From Bacillus mesophilus (GTDB lineage Bacteria > Bacillota > Bacilli > Bacillales > SA4), in the NCBI RefSeq assembly GCF_011008845.1, contig NZ_JAAIWM010000001.1, positions 124,001 through 188,000 on the forward strand: a stretch of 64,000 bases of DNA, in the 5' to 3' direction. Positions 37,458 through 46,199 of this stretch are shown here, in pieces. The position numbers and the translations under genes were made by a program. The notes beneath the pieces were generated by a model. That model had not been told where the DNA came from, did no database searches, and saw nothing but the letters and a program-made list of their open reading frames with translations. Within the stretch, counting starts at the first letter, position 1, and each line of letters begins with the position of its first letter.

Positions 37458-37785
37458 TTATTCCCCTCCTACAAAATGATCTTGATTGTTTTTAACACGT
37501 CACTTCTAGTGATCGATTGTTTTTCAAATACAACTGCCCTACTTAAAATCCAACACACCTTTTTCAAATAGCTATTATTTTAAATATATACTGATTGATT
37601 TTACCATAAAATGAAGAAGGAATCCCCTATTTTCAAGGGATTCCTTTTATTGCATTTCATTGTTTATTCTTCTGTAGTACTAGATGGTGTTTGTTGCGAA
37701 AGTGAGATGCTAACAATTCAGATCAACACTAAAGGAAACAACACCATTCTTCACAAGAAGCTTTAATAAACTATCCGTTATTTGA
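37458..37785. other. Intergenic region between rnc and smc
   Basis: The 328-nt gap contains a perfect 10-bp stem at 37617..37646 (see terminator), an imperfect inverted repeat built around ATGGTGTT near 37682 and AACACCAT near 37741, and the smc leader. No credible ORF was seen. An smc promoter is expected but not clear. Confidence 0.5.
37617..37646 (-). terminator. Stem-loop downstream of rnc
   Basis: AAGGAATCCC (37617..37626) and GGGATTCCTT (37637..37646), 10-nt loop. On the minus strand CTTCATTTTA follows. The T-run is interrupted, so it may be a modest terminator. Confidence 0.7.
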
Positions 37786-38508
37786 TTACTTTTTTAATGT
37801 TTCTAAAGCCATCTGAGCAGCTTGTTGTTCAGCCTCTTTTTTTGATTTTCCAACACCAGTTCCCAGTGTTTCACCATTTAAATAAACACGGGATTCAAAT
37901 ACTCGATTATGAGCAGGTCCTTTTTCCTGTAAAACCTTGTATTCGATTATTCCACTACCGTCACGTTGAATGAGTTCCTGTAACTGACTCTTAAAATCCA
38001 TCACATGAGAAAAAGCACCCTTTTTTATCTTAGGAAAAATGACCTTTTCTAGAAAATTCCATACTTGATTAATACCCTGATCTAAGTATAAAGCTCCAAT
38101 AAAAGCTTCAAATACATCAGCTAAAAGAGCTGGACGAGCACGTCCTCCAGTAAGTTCTTCCCCTTTGCCTAGTAGAATCAATTCACCGAAGTTTAGATCA
38201 TTTGCAAATCTAACAAGGGAGGGTTCACATACAATTGACGCACGGAGCTTTGTTAACTCTCCCTCACTCATTGTTGGATATGTTTCAAATAAATATTTAG
38301 AAATTGTTAATTCTAGAACAGCATCTCCTAAAAATTCAAGTCGTTCGTTGTCTTCAAACGGCCTCCTACGATGCTCATTCACATAAGATGAATGGGTAAA
38401 AGCCTGATACAATAGCTTCTCATTTTGAAATTCCAATTCGATTTTCTCTTGAAATGCTCGAAATGCTATTTTTTGTGCTGTAAATGACTTTCTATTCGTT
38501 GATTTCAT
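37786..38508 (-). CDS. rnc: Ribonuclease III
   Basis: RNase III cuts double-stranded RNA and processes pre-rRNA and SRP RNA. The N-terminal nuclease domain has the signature [17 protein letters not shown], and a second acidic site lies in [13 protein letters not shown]. The C-terminal dsRBD has [10 protein letters not shown] and [13 protein letters not shown]. The longest ORF begins upstream without an SD; GGAGGAAAG fits the ATG at 38508, giving 240 residues. It lies after acpP. Confidence 0.97.
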   Translation of the reverse strand: MKSTNRKSFTAQKIAFRAFQEKIELEFQNEKLLYQAFTHSSYVNEHRRRPFEDNERLEFLGDAVLELTISKYLFETYPTMSEGELTKLRASIVCEPSLVRFANDLNFGELILLGKGEELTGGRARPALLADVFEAFIGALYLDQGINQVWNFLEKVIFPKIKKGAFSHVMDFKSQLQELIQRDGSGIIEYKVLQEKGPAHNRVFESRVYLNGETLGTGVGKSKKEAEQQAAQMALETLKK

Positions 38509-38565
38509 GAAAACTTTCCTCCAGGGCATTATGCCGTCTGCATTTCAAACTTAACCTTCTGACTG

Positions 38566-38601
38566 TAAAAAGGCAAGAAAGTCCCGTATGGAATACGGGA
38601 C
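38566..38601 (-). terminator. Stem-loop downstream of acpP
   Basis: GTCCCGTAT (38581..38589) and ATACGGGAC (38593..38601) form a 9-bp stem with a 3-nt loop. Minus-strand TTTCTTGCCTTTTT follows. It may reduce readthrough from acpP into rnc. Confidence 0.78.
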
Positions 38602-38642
38602 CTAACATGCCAAAATCTTTGATAGAGAGTAAAAAGAGTCTA

Positions 38643-38876
38643 TTATAGACTTGCTTGTATGTAATTAACAGCATCTCCTACTGTTACAATCTTTTCAGCA
38701 TCCTCATCAGAGATTTCCATATCAAACTCGTCCTCTAATTCCATTACAAGTTCAACTACGTCTAGGGAATCTGCTCCTAAATCATCCTTGAATTTAGCTT
38801 CGACCTTAACTTCAGCCTCATCTACTCCAAGACGATCCACAACAATCTTTGTTACACGTTCTAAAACGTCTGCCAT
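38643..38876 (-). CDS. acpP: Acyl carrier protein
   Basis: ACP holds growing acyl chains on phosphopantetheine attached to Ser37 in [13 protein letters not shown]. It is very acidic and 77 residues long. The ATG at 38876 follows GGGAGGTGAATTTCA. It is the last fatty-acid gene of the fapR-plsX-fabD-fabG-acpP run and precedes rnc. Confidence 0.99.
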   Translation of the reverse strand: MADVLERVTKIVVDRLGVDEAEVKVEAKFKDDLGADSLDVVELVMELEDEFDMEISDEDAEKIVTVGDAVNYIQASL

Positions 38877-38941
38877 TGAAATTCACCTCCCCTCAAAGTA
38901 TTATAGTCAATCCTAGTAAAAATTACTAGTCTCTTCCAATA

Positions 38942-39682
38942 TTACATGACCATTCCGCCATCAACATGCAAAGTTTGCCCAGTCATGTATTTGCTATCCT
39001 CAGATGCTAAGAACGAAACAACCTTTGCAATGTCCCCCGGTTCCCCAAATCTAGATAGTGGGATTTGCTTTAACATTTCCGTCTTTACCTCTTCAGGAAG
39101 CTCATCTGTCATATCAGTTGTTATAAACCCTGGAGCAATAGCATTGACATTGATGCTACGACTTGATAATTCCTTTGCTACTGTTTTAGTTAGACCAATA
39201 ACACCAGCTTTAGCAGCTACATAGTTTGCTTGACCAGCATTGCCACTAACTCCAACAATAGAAGCAATGTTAATGATCTTACCACTTCTTTGTTTCATCA
39301 TTTGACGAGTAACAGCTTTCGTACATTGATACACACCCTTAAGGTTAGTATTAATGACTGTATCCCATTCTTCCTCTTTCATTCTCATTAATAAATTATC
39401 ACGGGTAATACCTGCATTATTGACAAGAATATCTAGACTTCCAAACGTATCGATCACTTTTTTAATCATTTCACTTACAGCTTCGCTACTAGAAACATCA
39501 GCTTGAATAGCAATAGCCTCTCTTCCAAGAGCCTTTATTTCATCTACTACCTCATTAGCCTTTGCCTCACTACCAGCATAATTAACCGCAACAGATGCTC
39601 CCTTAGCTGCTAGTTCTAGAGCAATTGCTTTTCCAATTCCTCTGGATGCACCTGTTACTAATGCAACTTTGCCTTCGAACAT
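38942..39682 (-). CDS. fabG: 3-oxoacyl-[acyl-carrier-protein] reductase FabG
   Basis: FabG reduces 3-oxoacyl-ACP with NADPH. It is a short-chain dehydrogenase of 246 residues, with GASRGIGK (about 11-18), NNAGIT and the catalytic Ser141, Tyr154 and Lys158 (NIASIVG, YVAAK). The ATG overlaps the fabD stop as TAATG. Confidence 0.98.
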   Translation of the reverse strand: MFEGKVALVTGASRGIGKAIALELAAKGASVAVNYAGSEAKANEVVDEIKALGREAIAIQADVSSSEAVSEMIKKVIDTFGSLDILVNNAGITRDNLLMRMKEEEWDTVINTNLKGVYQCTKAVTRQMMKQRSGKIINIASIVGVSGNAGQANYVAAKAGVIGLTKTVAKELSSRSINVNAIAPGFITTDMTDELPEEVKTEMLKQIPLSRFGEPGDIAKVVSFLASEDSKYMTGQTLHVDGGMVM

Positions 39683-40626
39683 TATTTCTCCCCCTTAAGT
39701 GATTGGATCGTAGTTGTTAATGACTCCTCATCATAAACTGCAAAGGTTTTTAGAGAACGATCTACCTTTTTCACTAATCCTGATAACACTTTACCTGGTC
39801 CTACTTCAACAAAAGTGTCCACACCTAGTTCTACCATTTTCTCAACGGATTGCTGCCATCTAACAGGAGAATATAACTGTTCTACCAGCTTAACCTTAAT
39901 TTCTTCTGCTTGTGTAATTGGTAGTGCGTTTACATTTGCAACTACAGGGACTTTAGCTTCATTGATTGAAATAGAATTCAAAGTGTCGTTTAATTTTTCA
40001 GCCGCTGGTTTCATAAGTGAAGAATGGAACGGTCCACTTACCTCTAGAGGTATTACCCTTTTAGCACCCTTCTCTTTAGCAAGTGCCGATGCAAGTTCTA
40101 CTCCCCTTGCAGAGCCTGAGATCACAATTTGTCCTGGACAATTTAGATTAGCTAATTGTACGGGATTTCCATCATTGGTAACTGAAGTAGTTACCTCTTC
40201 AAGTTGAGAAGCGTCCATTCCCAAAACTGCCGCCATTGCTCCTAAGCCAGCAGGAACTGCTTCCTCCATATATTCTCCGCGCTTTCTTACCGCAAATACA
40301 CCATCTTCAAAGGAGATACTCTCAGCAGCAACTAGGGCTGTGTATTCACCTAGACTGTGACCAGCGACATAATCAGGAATGATTCCAGATTGTTTGAACT
40401 TCTCATAGATTGCGATACTTGTTGTTAGCAGAGCGGGTTGGGTGTTAACGGTTAATGTAAGCTGTTCTTGAGGTCCTTCAAAAATGATAGATGATAAGGA
40501 AACTCCTAATTTCTCATCTGCTTTATTAAATATTGCTTGAACCTCAGGATAGAGTACTGCTAATTGACTCCCCATCCCAACGGTTTGGGAACCTTGTCCA
40601 GGAAAGATAAAGGCGATTTTACTCAA
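39682..40626 (-). CDS. fabD: Malonyl CoA-acyl carrier protein transacylase FabD
   Basis: FabD moves malonyl groups from CoA to ACP. The nucleophile is Ser91 in [10 protein letters not shown], with a conserved His in SGPFHSSLM near 200. The N-terminus is [14 protein letters not shown]. The longest ORF starts with a TTG inside the SD (GGGGAGGAG); the next TTG at 40626 (MSKIAF) is at correct spacing and gives 314 residues, close to the family norm. It lies after plsX. Confidence 0.98.
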   Translation of the reverse strand: MSKIAFIFPGQGSQTVGMGSQLAVLYPEVQAIFNKADEKLGVSLSSIIFEGPQEQLTLTVNTQPALLTTSIAIYEKFKQSGIIPDYVAGHSLGEYTALVAAESISFEDGVFAVRKRGEYMEEAVPAGLGAMAAVLGMDASQLEEVTTSVTNDGNPVQLANLNCPGQIVISGSARGVELASALAKEKGAKRVIPLEVSGPFHSSLMKPAAEKLNDTLNSISINEAKVPVVANVNALPITQAEEIKVKLVEQLYSPVRWQQSVEKMVELGVDTFVEVGPGKVLSGLVKKVDRSLKTFAVYDEESLTTTIQSLKGEK

Positions 40627-40660
40627 TTTGATTCTCCTCCCCAACTTTGAAATCTATTAT

Positions 40661-41647
40661 CTATTTTCTATTCTCAAATGCAGAAATAAAGATTTCTGTA
40701 ACCTTATTATCAAGGATTTCTCTTGTCTGCCTAATAGCGTGGAACATAGCATTTGCATTGGATGAACCATGAGCTTTAATTACTGGAGCCTTAAGCCCAA
40801 ACAGACCTGCACCACCATAGTCAGAATAATCCATAGTTTGTTTTAACTCTTTGAGCTTCGGTTTAAGGACAGCTGCTGCAAGCTTAGCTGTTGTACTACT
40901 AGTTAAGGCACCCTTTAGCATTGTAAACACAGATAATGCTGTTCCTTCGAGGGTTTTTAAGGCAATATTCCCTGTAAATCCATCTGTTACAACAACATCA
41001 GCTAGGCCCTCCATCAAATCACGTGCCTCTACGTTCCCAACAAAGTTAAGATCCGAATCAGCAATTAACTTATAGGCTGTTCTAGTTAATTCATTGCCCT
41101 TCTTATCTTCTGTACCTACATTTAACAGACCAATACGAGGGTTTTTCTTTCCTCTAACTTTTTCAGCATAGATTGAACCCATAATCGCATATTGCAGTAA
41201 ATGCTCTGGTTTAGCATCTGCATTAGCACCTACATCAAGGAATAAGAAACCTTCTCCATTTAGGGTCGGTAGGGTTGGTGACAATGCTGGACGATCAATC
41301 CCCTCAATACGTCCAACCACAAACAGTCCTGCTGTCATTAGTGCACCTGTATTTCCAGCAGAAATACAAGCATCAGCTCTACCCTCGCTAACTTCTTTTG
41401 CCATTAAGACCATTGATGCATTTTTCTTTCTTTTTACTGCGCGCACCGGCTCATCTGTCGCCTCGATTACTTCCTCTGTATGTATAATTGTTATTCGGTC
41501 CTTTGAGGTAAGTAAGGGTGCGATCCTTTTTTCATCACCCACTAAAGTAATCGAAATATCAGAGTATTTTTGAATAGCCTGTAAGGCACCTTTTACAATT
41601 TCATCAGGAGCATTGTCGCCCCCCATTGCATCAATCGCAATTCTCAT
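40661..41647 (-). CDS. plsX: Phosphate acyltransferase PlsX
   Basis: PlsX converts acyl-ACP to acyl-phosphate, the first step of phospholipid synthesis with PlsY. It has 328 residues, with [21 protein letters not shown] at the N-terminus, [13 protein letters not shown] and [25 protein letters not shown] before the ATG. It lies 28 nt downstream of fapR. Its expression is expected to be FapR-controlled. Confidence 0.98.
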   Translation of the reverse strand: MRIAIDAMGGDNAPDEIVKGALQAIQKYSDISITLVGDEKRIAPLLTSKDRITIIHTEEVIEATDEPVRAVKRKKNASMVLMAKEVSEGRADACISAGNTGALMTAGLFVVGRIEGIDRPALSPTLPTLNGEGFLFLDVGANADAKPEHLLQYAIMGSIYAEKVRGKKNPRIGLLNVGTEDKKGNELTRTAYKLIADSDLNFVGNVEARDLMEGLADVVVTDGFTGNIALKTLEGTALSVFTMLKGALTSSTTAKLAAAVLKPKLKELKQTMDYSDYGGAGLFGLKAPVIKAHGSSNANAMFHAIRQTREILDNKVTEIFISAFENRK

Positions 41648-41675
41648 TTCTTCCTCTCCTTTTCAGGATAAGTCC

Positions 41676-42251
41676 TCATTCTTGCTCACCTATACTTGAT
41701 CTGAACATATGAAATTCCCCGGAAAAGACCATCTCATTACCGACAAAACTCAAAACATCAACTATAGTGCGATCCTTTTCTTTTCCAACTGAAGTCACCT
41801 TTGCTTTTGCAACTACTCGTTCTCCAGCTTTTACCTGCCTCGTAAAACGTATATTTGCCTTAGCAGTTAATGCTAACTCGTCATTGATTACTGCAACAGC
41901 TAAAGAATTAGCCTGTGCAAAAAGATGATGACCTCTTGCAATTCTATTTCGTCTAAATACATGCTCTTCCTTCACATCAAAGATTGAAATGGCAGAGTGA
42001 TCTAGTTCAAAATCTATTATTTCTCCAATTACTTCTTCAATTGGCAATGAGCGCACTTCTTTAACAAGCTGTTTCTCAGCCACATTCTTTATTCGTTCTC
42101 GGAGTTCCGGAATAGAAAGTTCCAGTCTGTCCAATCGAATGGTCTGAATACTTACCGAAAACTTTTCGGCTAATTCCTCATCTGTTGTAAATGGATTTTC
42201 TCCAATCGTTTCCAGAAGAAGCCGCTGTCTCTCTTGTTTATTTTTTCTCAT
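41676..42251 (-). CDS. fapR: Fatty acid and phospholipid biosynthesis repressor FapR
   Basis: FapR represses lipid-synthesis genes and is released by malonyl-CoA. The N-terminal HTH includes [19 protein letters not shown] (about residues 20-38). The C-terminal hotdog domain binds malonyl-CoA. The longest ORF runs on to 42446 through the promoter and a dispersed repeat. The ATG at 42251 (MRKNKQERQ), after AAAGGTGTCACT, gives 191 residues, matching the family. A FapR operator lies directly upstream, so it is autoregulated. Confidence 0.98.
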   Translation of the reverse strand: MRKNKQERQRLLLETIGENPFTTDEELAEKFSVSIQTIRLDRLELSIPELRERIKNVAEKQLVKEVRSLPIEEVIGEIIDFELDHSAISIFDVKEEHVFRRNRIARGHHLFAQANSLAVAVINDELALTAKANIRFTRQVKAGERVVAKAKVTSVGKEKDRTIVDVLSFVGNEMVFSGEFHMFRSSIGEQE

Positions 42252-42270
42252 AGTGACACCTTTCAAACTA

Positions 42271-42287
42271 TTATGACTAGGTACTAA
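42271..42287 (-). promoter_or_regulatory. FapR operator
   Basis: Minus-strand TTAGTACCTAGTCATAA matches the known FapR box TTAGTACCTANTACTAA except at the last half-site. It starts 4 nt downstream of the -10 and covers the expected transcription start, the classic site for repression by steric block. Confidence 0.9.
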
Positions 42288-42291
42288 CAGT

Positions 42292-42320
42292 AGTATATAA
42301 TTAAGAGGAGTAGAATGCAA
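42292..42320 (-). promoter_or_regulatory. Sigma-A promoter of fapR
   Basis: TTGCAT (42315..42320) and TATACT (42292..42297) on the minus strand, 17-nt spacer. The -35 overlaps one arm of the hairpin at 42303..42347, and the FapR box lies just downstream. Confidence 0.85.
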
Positions 42321-42347
42321 CCATTTCTCTAGCATTCTACTCCTCTT
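42303..42347 (-). terminator. 16-bp perfect hairpin overlapping the fapR promoter
   Basis: Arms AAGAGGAGTAGAATGC (42303..42318) and GCATTCTACTCCTCTT (42332..42347), 13-nt loop. On the minus strand it could terminate transcripts coming from recG, but no real T-run follows (TTAATTATA). The arm and the -35 share sequence, so termination and promoter are fused. Confidence 0.7.
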
Positions 42348-42348
42348 T

Positions 42349-42449
42349 GAAAAGCGCAAGCGCCCTGCTAAGCCCCGACAAGCAAATGTTCCTGGAAGAA
42401 TGTATTTCCTTTTTCCCTCGAGGGGCTGGGCGCTTGAGCTAGACATAGA
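42349..42449. repeat. Dispersed palindromic repeat, copy A
   Basis: The element begins GAAAAGCGCAAGCGCCC and ends GGGCGCTTGAGCTAGAC, so its ends are inverted (AAGCGCCC/GGGCGCTT). The core GACAAGCAAATGTTCCTG is at 42377..42394, identical to the cores at 61735..61752 and 61920..61937. It lies between recG and fapR. The extended fapR ORF runs through it and should not be read as protein. Confidence 0.85.
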
Positions 42450-42487
42450 CCCTGTTCTGAAAATACCTTACTTAAACCACAAAAATA

Positions 42488-44536
42488 TTAATCCAACTTC
42501 TCTCCGTTCATTGCTCCTGATGTCTCTATCATTTCTCTAAGATACTTGTAATCCTGTCCCTCCCAAAACACCTTGGACTGAATTAGTTGAACAGCATCCT
42601 GTCGAGCCACTTCAAGGGCACGGTAATCATGAATCATATCAGCAACTTTGAATTCTGGTACACCACTTTGCTTCCGTCCGAAAAAATCTCCTGGGCCTCT
42701 TAACTCCAAGTCTTTTTCAGAAAGAACAAAGCCATCATTAGTCTCCGTCATGATTCGCATTCGCTCTTTTCCTGTCTCTGATTTAGGATCTGCTAGTAAT
42801 ATGCAGTAGGACTGATCAGCACCTCGACCAACTCTTCCTCTAAGCTGATGAAGTTGTGATAACCCAAATCGTTCAGCATCATAGATCACCATAATCGTAG
42901 CATTTGGTACATTAACTCCTACTTCTACTACCGTTGTCGAAACGAGCACTTGAGCTTCATTTGAACTAAATAATCTCATAACCTGCTCTTTTTCTTCTGC
43001 AGGTAATTTACCATGCATAAGGCCAACTCGGTACTTCTCTAAAAAGGTGTGAGTGAGCATACCGTGAACGTCTATTGCATTTTGAACATCAAGGTGCTCT
43101 GATTCCTCGATTAACGGACAAATCACATAAGCCTGTCTACCTTTTCTTAGCTCCTTGTCAATAAAACCTATTACTCTATCTAGCATATTATGTTTAACCC
43201 AATAGGTTTCAATTTGTTTTCTACCAGCTGGAAGTTCATTGATCACAGAAACATCCATTTCTCCAAATGCAGTAATGGCCAATGTTCTTGGAATCGGTGT
43301 TGCAGTCATGAATAGCACATCAGGTGACTCGCCCTTTTCACGCAAGACTCGTCGTTGTTCCACTCCAAAGCGATGCTGTTCGTCTGTAATGACAAGACCT
43401 AGCTTGTGAAAATTAACTTCCTCTTGAATAAGAGCATGTGTACCAATTAACAAATCAATTTCCCCATTAGATAAATCCTCAAGAATTTGTCTTCTCTGCT
43501 TCCCTTTTACTGAAGAGGTTAAAAGTGCAACCTTTACTCCGAAGGGTTCTAATAGATTCCTTAACCCTTCTGAATGTTGTTCAGCTAGTATTTCAGTAGG
43601 AACCATTAAAGCCCCTTGATAGCCAGATAGATAAGATGAGTAAAGAGCAATAGCTGCTACAACCGTTTTACCTGAACCTACATCCCCTTGAAGTAGCCTG
43701 TTCATCCGATATGGTGATTTAAGATCAGTGGCAATTTCTTCTACGACCCGCTGTTGGGCATTCGTTAATGCAAACGGTAGATTATCGATAAACTCTTGTA
43801 GTCGATCTTCTTGATATTGATGAGGATGCCCAGCAGAATTTTCCCGCTCATACTTTCTAAGTGCCTGCATTTTCAGCTGAAACAATAAAAATTCCTCATA
43901 GACCATTCTTCTTCTGGCATGCTTAACATCATCGAAGTTTTTTGGGAAGTGAAGAAACCGAAGAGTATCTCGTTTAGACAAGAGCTTGTACCGCTCCCTT
44001 AGCGACAGTGGAAAATTATCAATGATATCATTTTCATATTGATAAAAGGCATTAGCAATATACCTTTGCAGAGCTTTTGTAGTTACCTCTCCCTTTGTAT
44101 GATACAAGGGTTTTAAATCCTGTTTTCGATCAACCTCTCCTACTTTAACTTCACTAACGGTAATGGTTTGACGGTGTTGATCCCATTTCCCAGTGATCGT
44201 TACATCAGCACCAAGTGTGAGTTTACTCTTTACGTAAGGCTGATTAAAGAATACAGCGGAAATTAAGTAGCGTTCAACAAGAATTCGCGTCGTTAATTTA
44301 GAACGCTTTTTACCAAAATACATTAGAGAAGGTTCACTATGAACCTTCCCTTCTACCGTTACTCGTTCTTCATGCTTAACATCAGCTAAATCCTTCAACC
44401 GATAATCTTCGTATCTGTAAGGAAGGTGCTCTAGTAAATCAATAATCTTCGTTAAACCCATTTCTTGTAATGCAAGGCTAGTCTCTTGTCCAATTCCTTT
44501 TACATTGAGCACAGATTGATTCAGGATGTTAGTCAC
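42488..44536 (-). CDS. recG: ATP-dependent DNA helicase RecG
   Basis: RecG reverses stalled forks and processes branched DNA. The wedge/OB domain is N-terminal (about 50-160). Helicase motifs are LLQGDVGSGKTVVA (I), DEQHRFG (II), MTATPIPRTLA (III), VGLMHGKL (IV) and STTVVEVGVNVPN, RGRVGRG (V, VI). The GTG at 44536 overlaps the sdaAA stop (GTGACTAA), giving 682 residues as in B. subtilis. No clear SD is seen. The TTG at 44557 is the alternative start. Confidence 0.96.
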   Translation of the reverse strand: MTNILNQSVLNVKGIGQETSLALQEMGLTKIIDLLEHLPYRYEDYRLKDLADVKHEERVTVEGKVHSEPSLMYFGKKRSKLTTRILVERYLISAVFFNQPYVKSKLTLGADVTITGKWDQHRQTITVSEVKVGEVDRKQDLKPLYHTKGEVTTKALQRYIANAFYQYENDIIDNFPLSLRERYKLLSKRDTLRFLHFPKNFDDVKHARRRMVYEEFLLFQLKMQALRKYERENSAGHPHQYQEDRLQEFIDNLPFALTNAQQRVVEEIATDLKSPYRMNRLLQGDVGSGKTVVAAIALYSSYLSGYQGALMVPTEILAEQHSEGLRNLLEPFGVKVALLTSSVKGKQRRQILEDLSNGEIDLLIGTHALIQEEVNFHKLGLVITDEQHRFGVEQRRVLREKGESPDVLFMTATPIPRTLAITAFGEMDVSVINELPAGRKQIETYWVKHNMLDRVIGFIDKELRKGRQAYVICPLIEESEHLDVQNAIDVHGMLTHTFLEKYRVGLMHGKLPAEEKEQVMRLFSSNEAQVLVSTTVVEVGVNVPNATIMVIYDAERFGLSQLHQLRGRVGRGADQSYCILLADPKSETGKERMRIMTETNDGFVLSEKDLELRGPGDFFGRKQSGVPEFKVADMIHDYRALEVARQDAVQLIQSKVFWEGQDYKYLREMIETSGAMNGEKLD

Positions 44537-45416
44537 GGTGCGTAAGCGGAATACCAAAAATTTTAGCTTCCAATGCTCTACCAGTTGGTGTTGCCGCTAA
44601 CCCCCCTTGAGCTGTTTCTCTCAATGCCACTGGCATAGTTAGACCAATTTTATACATCGCATCAATCACTTCATCACAAGGAATCCGACTTGTAATTCCT
44701 GCTAAAGCCATGTCTGCTGCAATCATTGCATTTGCAGCCCCCATTGCATTACGCTTGACACAAGGAACCTCGACTAATCCAGCAACAGGGTCACAAACAA
44801 GTCCTAGCATGTTCTTTAAAGTAATAGCCATTGCCTCTGCAGCCTGACTTGGTGTTCCTCCAGCTAATTCGACAATTGCAGCAGCAGCCATTCCTGATGC
44901 TGAACCAACCTCTGCTTGACATCCCCCAGCTGCACCTGAAATCGAAGCATTATTAGCAACTACAAATCCAAATGCACCAGCAGTAAATAAAAATTCAATC
45001 ATTTCTTCACGAGTCGGATTTAACTTTTCTCTTATGGCAAATAATGTCCCTGGTACTACACCTGCCGATCCAGCTGTTGGGGTAGCGCAGATTGTACCCA
45101 TTGCAGCGTTAACTTCATTGGTAGCAACTGCCTTACTTACAGCATCCAAAATAGTTGGACCTGATAGAAAGTTACCTTTTTGAATATACGTTTGCAATAG
45201 GACTGCGTCACCGCCAGTTAAGCCAGAATGAGACTTGACGCCCGCCAATCCTCTTTCTACTGCTTGCTCCATTACCGTTAGGTTCTTGTCCATAAGCTCA
45301 ATAATTTTTTCACGCGATCTATTTGTTACTGACATTTCCTGTTCAATCATTATCTCAGAGATTTTTACCTTTCGAGATTCAGCAAGCTCAACTAATTCAG
45401 CTACATTTCTAAACAC
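44529..45416 (-). CDS. sdaAA: L-serine ammonia-lyase, iron-sulfur-dependent, subunit alpha
   Basis: This subunit deaminates L-serine to pyruvate with a [4Fe-4S] cluster. It is the catalytic half, with GTICATPTAGSAGVVPG, SGAAGGCQAEVGSASGMAAA and LVCDPVAGLVEVPCVKRN. These hold the Cys residues expected to bind the cluster. Length is 295. The GTG at 45416 follows AGGAGGGATTCAT. It is the second gene of the sdaAB-sdaAA pair and overlaps recG. Confidence 0.97.
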   Translation of the reverse strand: MFRNVAELVELAESRKVKISEIMIEQEMSVTNRSREKIIELMDKNLTVMEQAVERGLAGVKSHSGLTGGDAVLLQTYIQKGNFLSGPTILDAVSKAVATNEVNAAMGTICATPTAGSAGVVPGTLFAIREKLNPTREEMIEFLFTAGAFGFVVANNASISGAAGGCQAEVGSASGMAAAAIVELAGGTPSQAAEAMAITLKNMLGLVCDPVAGLVEVPCVKRNAMGAANAMIAADMALAGITSRIPCDEVIDAMYKIGLTMPVALRETAQGGLAATPTGRALEAKIFGIPLTHRD

Positions 45417-45442
45417 ATGAATCCCTCCTTTATAGTAAACTA

Positions 45443-46105
45443 CTAGTCTACAATCTTCGTTACATTGATGATGTTTGGCAATGTTGTAAGCTCATCAATG
45501 ACTTTATCATCGATTTGCTGATCGACTTCTATTGTCATGAGCGCAATTCTACCTTTTTCTTTTCTGGACACATCCATATGTCCAATATTTATTTCATACT
45601 TAGCAAGTACATTTGAAACAGAAGCAATTGCTCCATAACGATCATTATGAACAACTAAAATAGCAGGATTTGACCCTGATAGCTTTAAAGTAAATCCATT
45701 TACTTCTGTGATTTCTATTTTACCACCACCGATAGAAATTCCCACCAGTTCAAATTCTCCGTCTTCGTCACCAATATGGACTCTTGCCGTATTAGGATGA
45801 TCAGTAACGGCCTCTTCTACTCTAAAATTAATTGTAATGCCTGCTTTTTCCGCGATTTCAATGGAAGATATGATTCGCTCATCAAACGTATCAAAATCTA
45901 GTATTCCACCAATGATCGCCACATCCGTTCCATGTCCTTTATATGTTTGGGCAAAAGAACCATATAAAGAGATGTTAACCCATTTTGGCTCCCTACCAAA
46001 CAACGTCCTAGCTACTCTTCCAATTCGAGCAGCTCCGGCGGTATGCGAGCTAGAAGGACCAATCATGATTGGACCAATAATATCAAATACACTTTTATAT
46101 TTCAT
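45443..46105 (-). CDS. sdaAB: L-serine ammonia-lyase, iron-sulfur-dependent, subunit beta
   Basis: The N-terminal domain has the SSSHTAGAARIGRVAR signature (about 18-33). A C-terminal ACT domain (about 145-220, ILVVHNDRYGAIASVSNVL) is typical of regulatory serine-binding modules. The longest ORF starts at 46132; GGGGGTGA fits the ATG at 46105 (MKYKSVFDIIG), giving 220 residues. Partner of sdaAA, next downstream. Confidence 0.97.
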   Translation of the reverse strand: MKYKSVFDIIGPIMIGPSSSHTAGAARIGRVARTLFGREPKWVNISLYGSFAQTYKGHGTDVAIIGGILDFDTFDERIISSIEIAEKAGITINFRVEEAVTDHPNTARVHIGDEDGEFELVGISIGGGKIEITEVNGFTLKLSGSNPAILVVHNDRYGAIASVSNVLAKYEINIGHMDVSRKEKGRIALMTIEVDQQIDDKVIDELTTLPNIINVTKIVD

Positions 46106-46157
46106 ACATACTTCACCCCCATAGAACTTCATCCATATGCTTTTAATTCCTCTTCAC

Positions 46158-46193
46158 AAACTAATAGAAGGGAAAACTCCCTTCTATTAGTTT
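46158..46193 (-). terminator. 16-bp perfect hairpin between fakA and sdaAB
   Basis: Arms AAACTAATAGAAGGGA (46158..46173) and TCCCTTCTATTAGTTT (46178..46193) pair with a 4-nt loop. On the minus strand it ends in TTTG, a short T-run. It probably ends the yloU-fakA transcript just after the fakA stop codon. Confidence 0.8.
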
Positions 46194-46199
46194 ACAGCA

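Noticed and set aside
38492..38674. 60-codon minus-strand ORF between acpP and rnc
   Set aside because: It spans the acpP terminator and overlaps rnc in another frame; no SD or family match.
41676..42446. 256-residue version of fapR
   Set aside because: The extra 65 codons read through the FapR box, promoter, hairpin and a dispersed repeat; the family start is the ATG at 42251.
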